Positions 5,088 to 6,352 of a DNA stretch of 6,352 bases are shown piece after piece (the stretch's first letter is position 1; each line of letters begins with the position of its first letter). The DNA is from Planctomycetia bacterium (GTDB taxonomy: Bacteria > Planctomycetota > Planctomycetia > Gemmatales > Gemmataceae): positions 1 through 6,352 of the forward strand of contig JAKEEV010000686.1 in assembly GCA_022616395.1 (NCBI GenBank), read 5' to 3'. A program made the translations under genes and the position numbers. Below the pieces are notes generated by a model. The model saw nothing but the letters and a program-made list of their open reading frames with translations, did not search any database and was not told the origin of the DNA.

Positions 5088-6200
5088 ATGAGCGCGATTT
5101 ACCTCGACCACAACGCAACCACTCCGCTGCTTCCCGAAGCGTGGGAAGCGATGCGCGATGTGCCTCCGGGTAATCCATCTTCAGCACACACTGTCGGTCG
5201 CAAGGCTCGGCAGGCTCTCGAAGACGCGAGAGAGAAGGTCGCGGCGCTACTCGGTGCGTTCCCGGATGAAGTAACCTTCACCAGCGGAGCAACTGAAGCG
5301 AACAACATCGCGGTGTTTGGACTTCATCCCACGCTCGCCTTCGCTTCCCACATCGAACACCCTTGCGTCATCGAACCGCTTCGGCAGCTTGAATCGCGGG
5401 GAGCTGTGGTTGAGTGGCTGCCGGTGGATGCTCGCGGGGTGATCGAAAGTAGATCACTCGCTCCGCAAGCGGATTCGCTTGTCTGCATCATGCTCGCGAA
5501 TCACGAGACTGGAGCGATTCAACCAGTGCGTGACATCGCGATGTCACTACCGCCCGGAGCGATGATTCACTGCGATGCAGCTCAGGCAGTGGGTAAGATC
5601 GCGGTGAACTTCCACGAACTGGGAGCAACCACGCTCACCGCGTCCGCACACAAGTTCGGCGGGCCGAAGGGCGTGGGCGTGCTTCTGGTCAAGCGCGGAA
5701 CGCAACTCAAGCCACTGACATACGGCGGACACCAACAGCACGGCCGACGACCCGGAACCGAACCCGTGGCTCTGGCGGTGGGACTGGCAGCGGCGCTGGA
5801 AGTTGCGGTTGGGCACCTGGACGAGAACCACGCGAAGCTCGAAACACTCCGCGCGCGTTTGTGGAGCGAACTTCAACAGATGTGTTCGCCGGTTGTACTC
5901 AACGGGCCGGAAATCGGAGCCGCGGATGTAATTCCTACAACTCTGAACGTCTCGTTCCCCGGTTGCCGAGCCGACTTGCTGTTGATGGCGCTCGATCTTG
6001 CTGGTATCGCGTGTTCGACCGGTTCGGCGTGCTCAAGCGGAAGTTTGCTTCCCAGCCCGGTTCTGCGCGCGATGGGTGTGCCCGACGATGTCCTGCGCTC
6101 CGCGTTCCGTTTCAGCCTCTCGGCGACACAAGATGAAGCCGAGATGAGCGAAGCCGCGACTCGGATTGCTGAATGTGTCGGAACAATCCGCGCAACCTAA
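5088..6200 (+). CDS. class I cysteine desulfurase (NifS/IscS-like)
   Basis: A 370-residue PLP-dependent enzyme that takes sulfur from L-cysteine as an enzyme persulfide, leaving alanine, for Fe-S cluster assembly or tRNA and cofactor thiolation in the cytoplasm. Residues, numbered from the ATG at 5088, include YLDHNATTP (5-13), TSGATEANN (65-73), the PLP-stacking His91 in SHIEH, Asn138 in ANHETG, Asp163 and Gln166 in CDAAQ, the Schiff-base Lys189 in SAHK, RPGTE (221-225) and the catalytic Cys315 in GSACSSGS. All key residues are intact; length is slightly below the usual 380-400. An in-frame ATG at 5079 would add three residues. An open frame reaching back to 4935 overlaps the divergent DUF1501 gene and adds unrelated sequence, so it is rejected. 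No scaffold (iscU/nifU), mnmA or other partner is present, so the pathway it feeds cannot be told. Divergent from DUF1501 with a gap of only 63 bases. Confidence 0.93.
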   Translation: MSAIYLDHNATTPLLPEAWEAMRDVPPGNPSSAHTVGRKARQALEDAREKVAALLGAFPDEVTFTSGATEANNIAVFGLHPTLAFASHIEHPCVIEPLRQLESRGAVVEWLPVDARGVIESRSLAPQADSLVCIMLANHETGAIQPVRDIAMSLPPGAMIHCDAAQAVGKIAVNFHELGATTLTASAHKFGGPKGVGVLLVKRGTQLKPLTYGGHQQHGRRPGTEPVALAVGLAAALEVAVGHLDENHAKLETLRARLWSELQQMCSPVVLNGPEIGAADVIPTTLNVSFPGCRADLLLMALDLAGIACSTGSACSSGSLLPSPVLRAMGVPDDVLRSAFRFSLSATQDEAEMSEAATRIAECVGTIRAT

Positions 6201-6352
6201 GCAAGACTGTGCCGGGCACCAACGGTTTTGGCATAACCGCTGCACCGTCTCATACCGAGTTGGATTGAATCGTTCTGATACCAGAGTGGGTGGATGGGTT
6301 GTTGTGTTGGGTCAGAGGCGGGCGGATCAGCGCTCGCGTCCGAGGGCGGTGT
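6201..6352. other. right-end region with no assignable gene
   Basis: These 152 bases follow the desulfurase stop. A weak hairpin (cggtt 6223-6227 with aaccg 6235-6239) has no T-tract. Two minus-strand frames enter from the window edge: one stops with TGA at 6327-6329 (reading TALGRER), the other stays open to TAG at 6197-6199 (about 51 residues, Pro/Gln-rich then basic). Either could be the tail of a convergent gene outside the window, but neither is recognisable, so no CDS is called. Confidence 0.4.

Noticed and set aside
5547..5876. 109-codon minus-strand open frame
   Set aside because: Antisense to the PLP-lysine region of the desulfurase; no domain likeness.
1..6352. CRISPR array, transposase or integrase genes, phage genes
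   Set aside because: No regularly spaced repeats with unique spacers, and no mobile-element enzyme in any frame; the repeats seen are intergenic palindromes only.

Overview
The window most likely comes from a planctomycete, probably of the Gemmata type. The pointers are a Tat-exported DUF1501 protein (a family greatly expanded in Planctomycetes), moderately high GC content, a tRNA gene without an encoded CCA end, wide gene spacing, and gaps filled with palindromic, repeat-like DNA. The phylum is an inference from gene content; no rRNA or other marker gene is present.

Layout from left to right. Positions 1-80 may hold the 3' end of a plus-strand gene. A short repeat-bearing gap (81-217) separates it from a convergent minus-strand gene (218-2383). 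That gene encodes a 721-residue, multi-pass membrane protein with a split zinc ribbon and a C-terminal TRAFAC-type GTPase domain, and it is the most unusual item here. Next on the minus strand come tRNA-Ser(GGA) (2576-2663), a region dense in inverted repeats (2676-2784), an AlkD-like DNA alkylation repair gene (2783-3490), a gap built from one 42/43-base repeat in inverted orientation (3507-3649), and a DUF1501 gene (3663-5024). From a compact divergent promoter region (5025-5087), a class-I cysteine desulfurase runs on the plus strand (5088-6200). The last 152 bases hold nothing I can assign.

The genes do not form an evident pathway. DUF1501 and the alkylation repair gene lie in the same direction but are separated by 172 bases of repeat, and each has its own ribosome binding site. 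The desulfurase has no Fe-S scaffold or tRNA-thiolation partner in view. The GTPase gene has no visible partner inside the window, so its system, if it belongs to one, must be sought in flanking DNA or elsewhere in the genome. No CRISPR array, transposase or phage gene was found.
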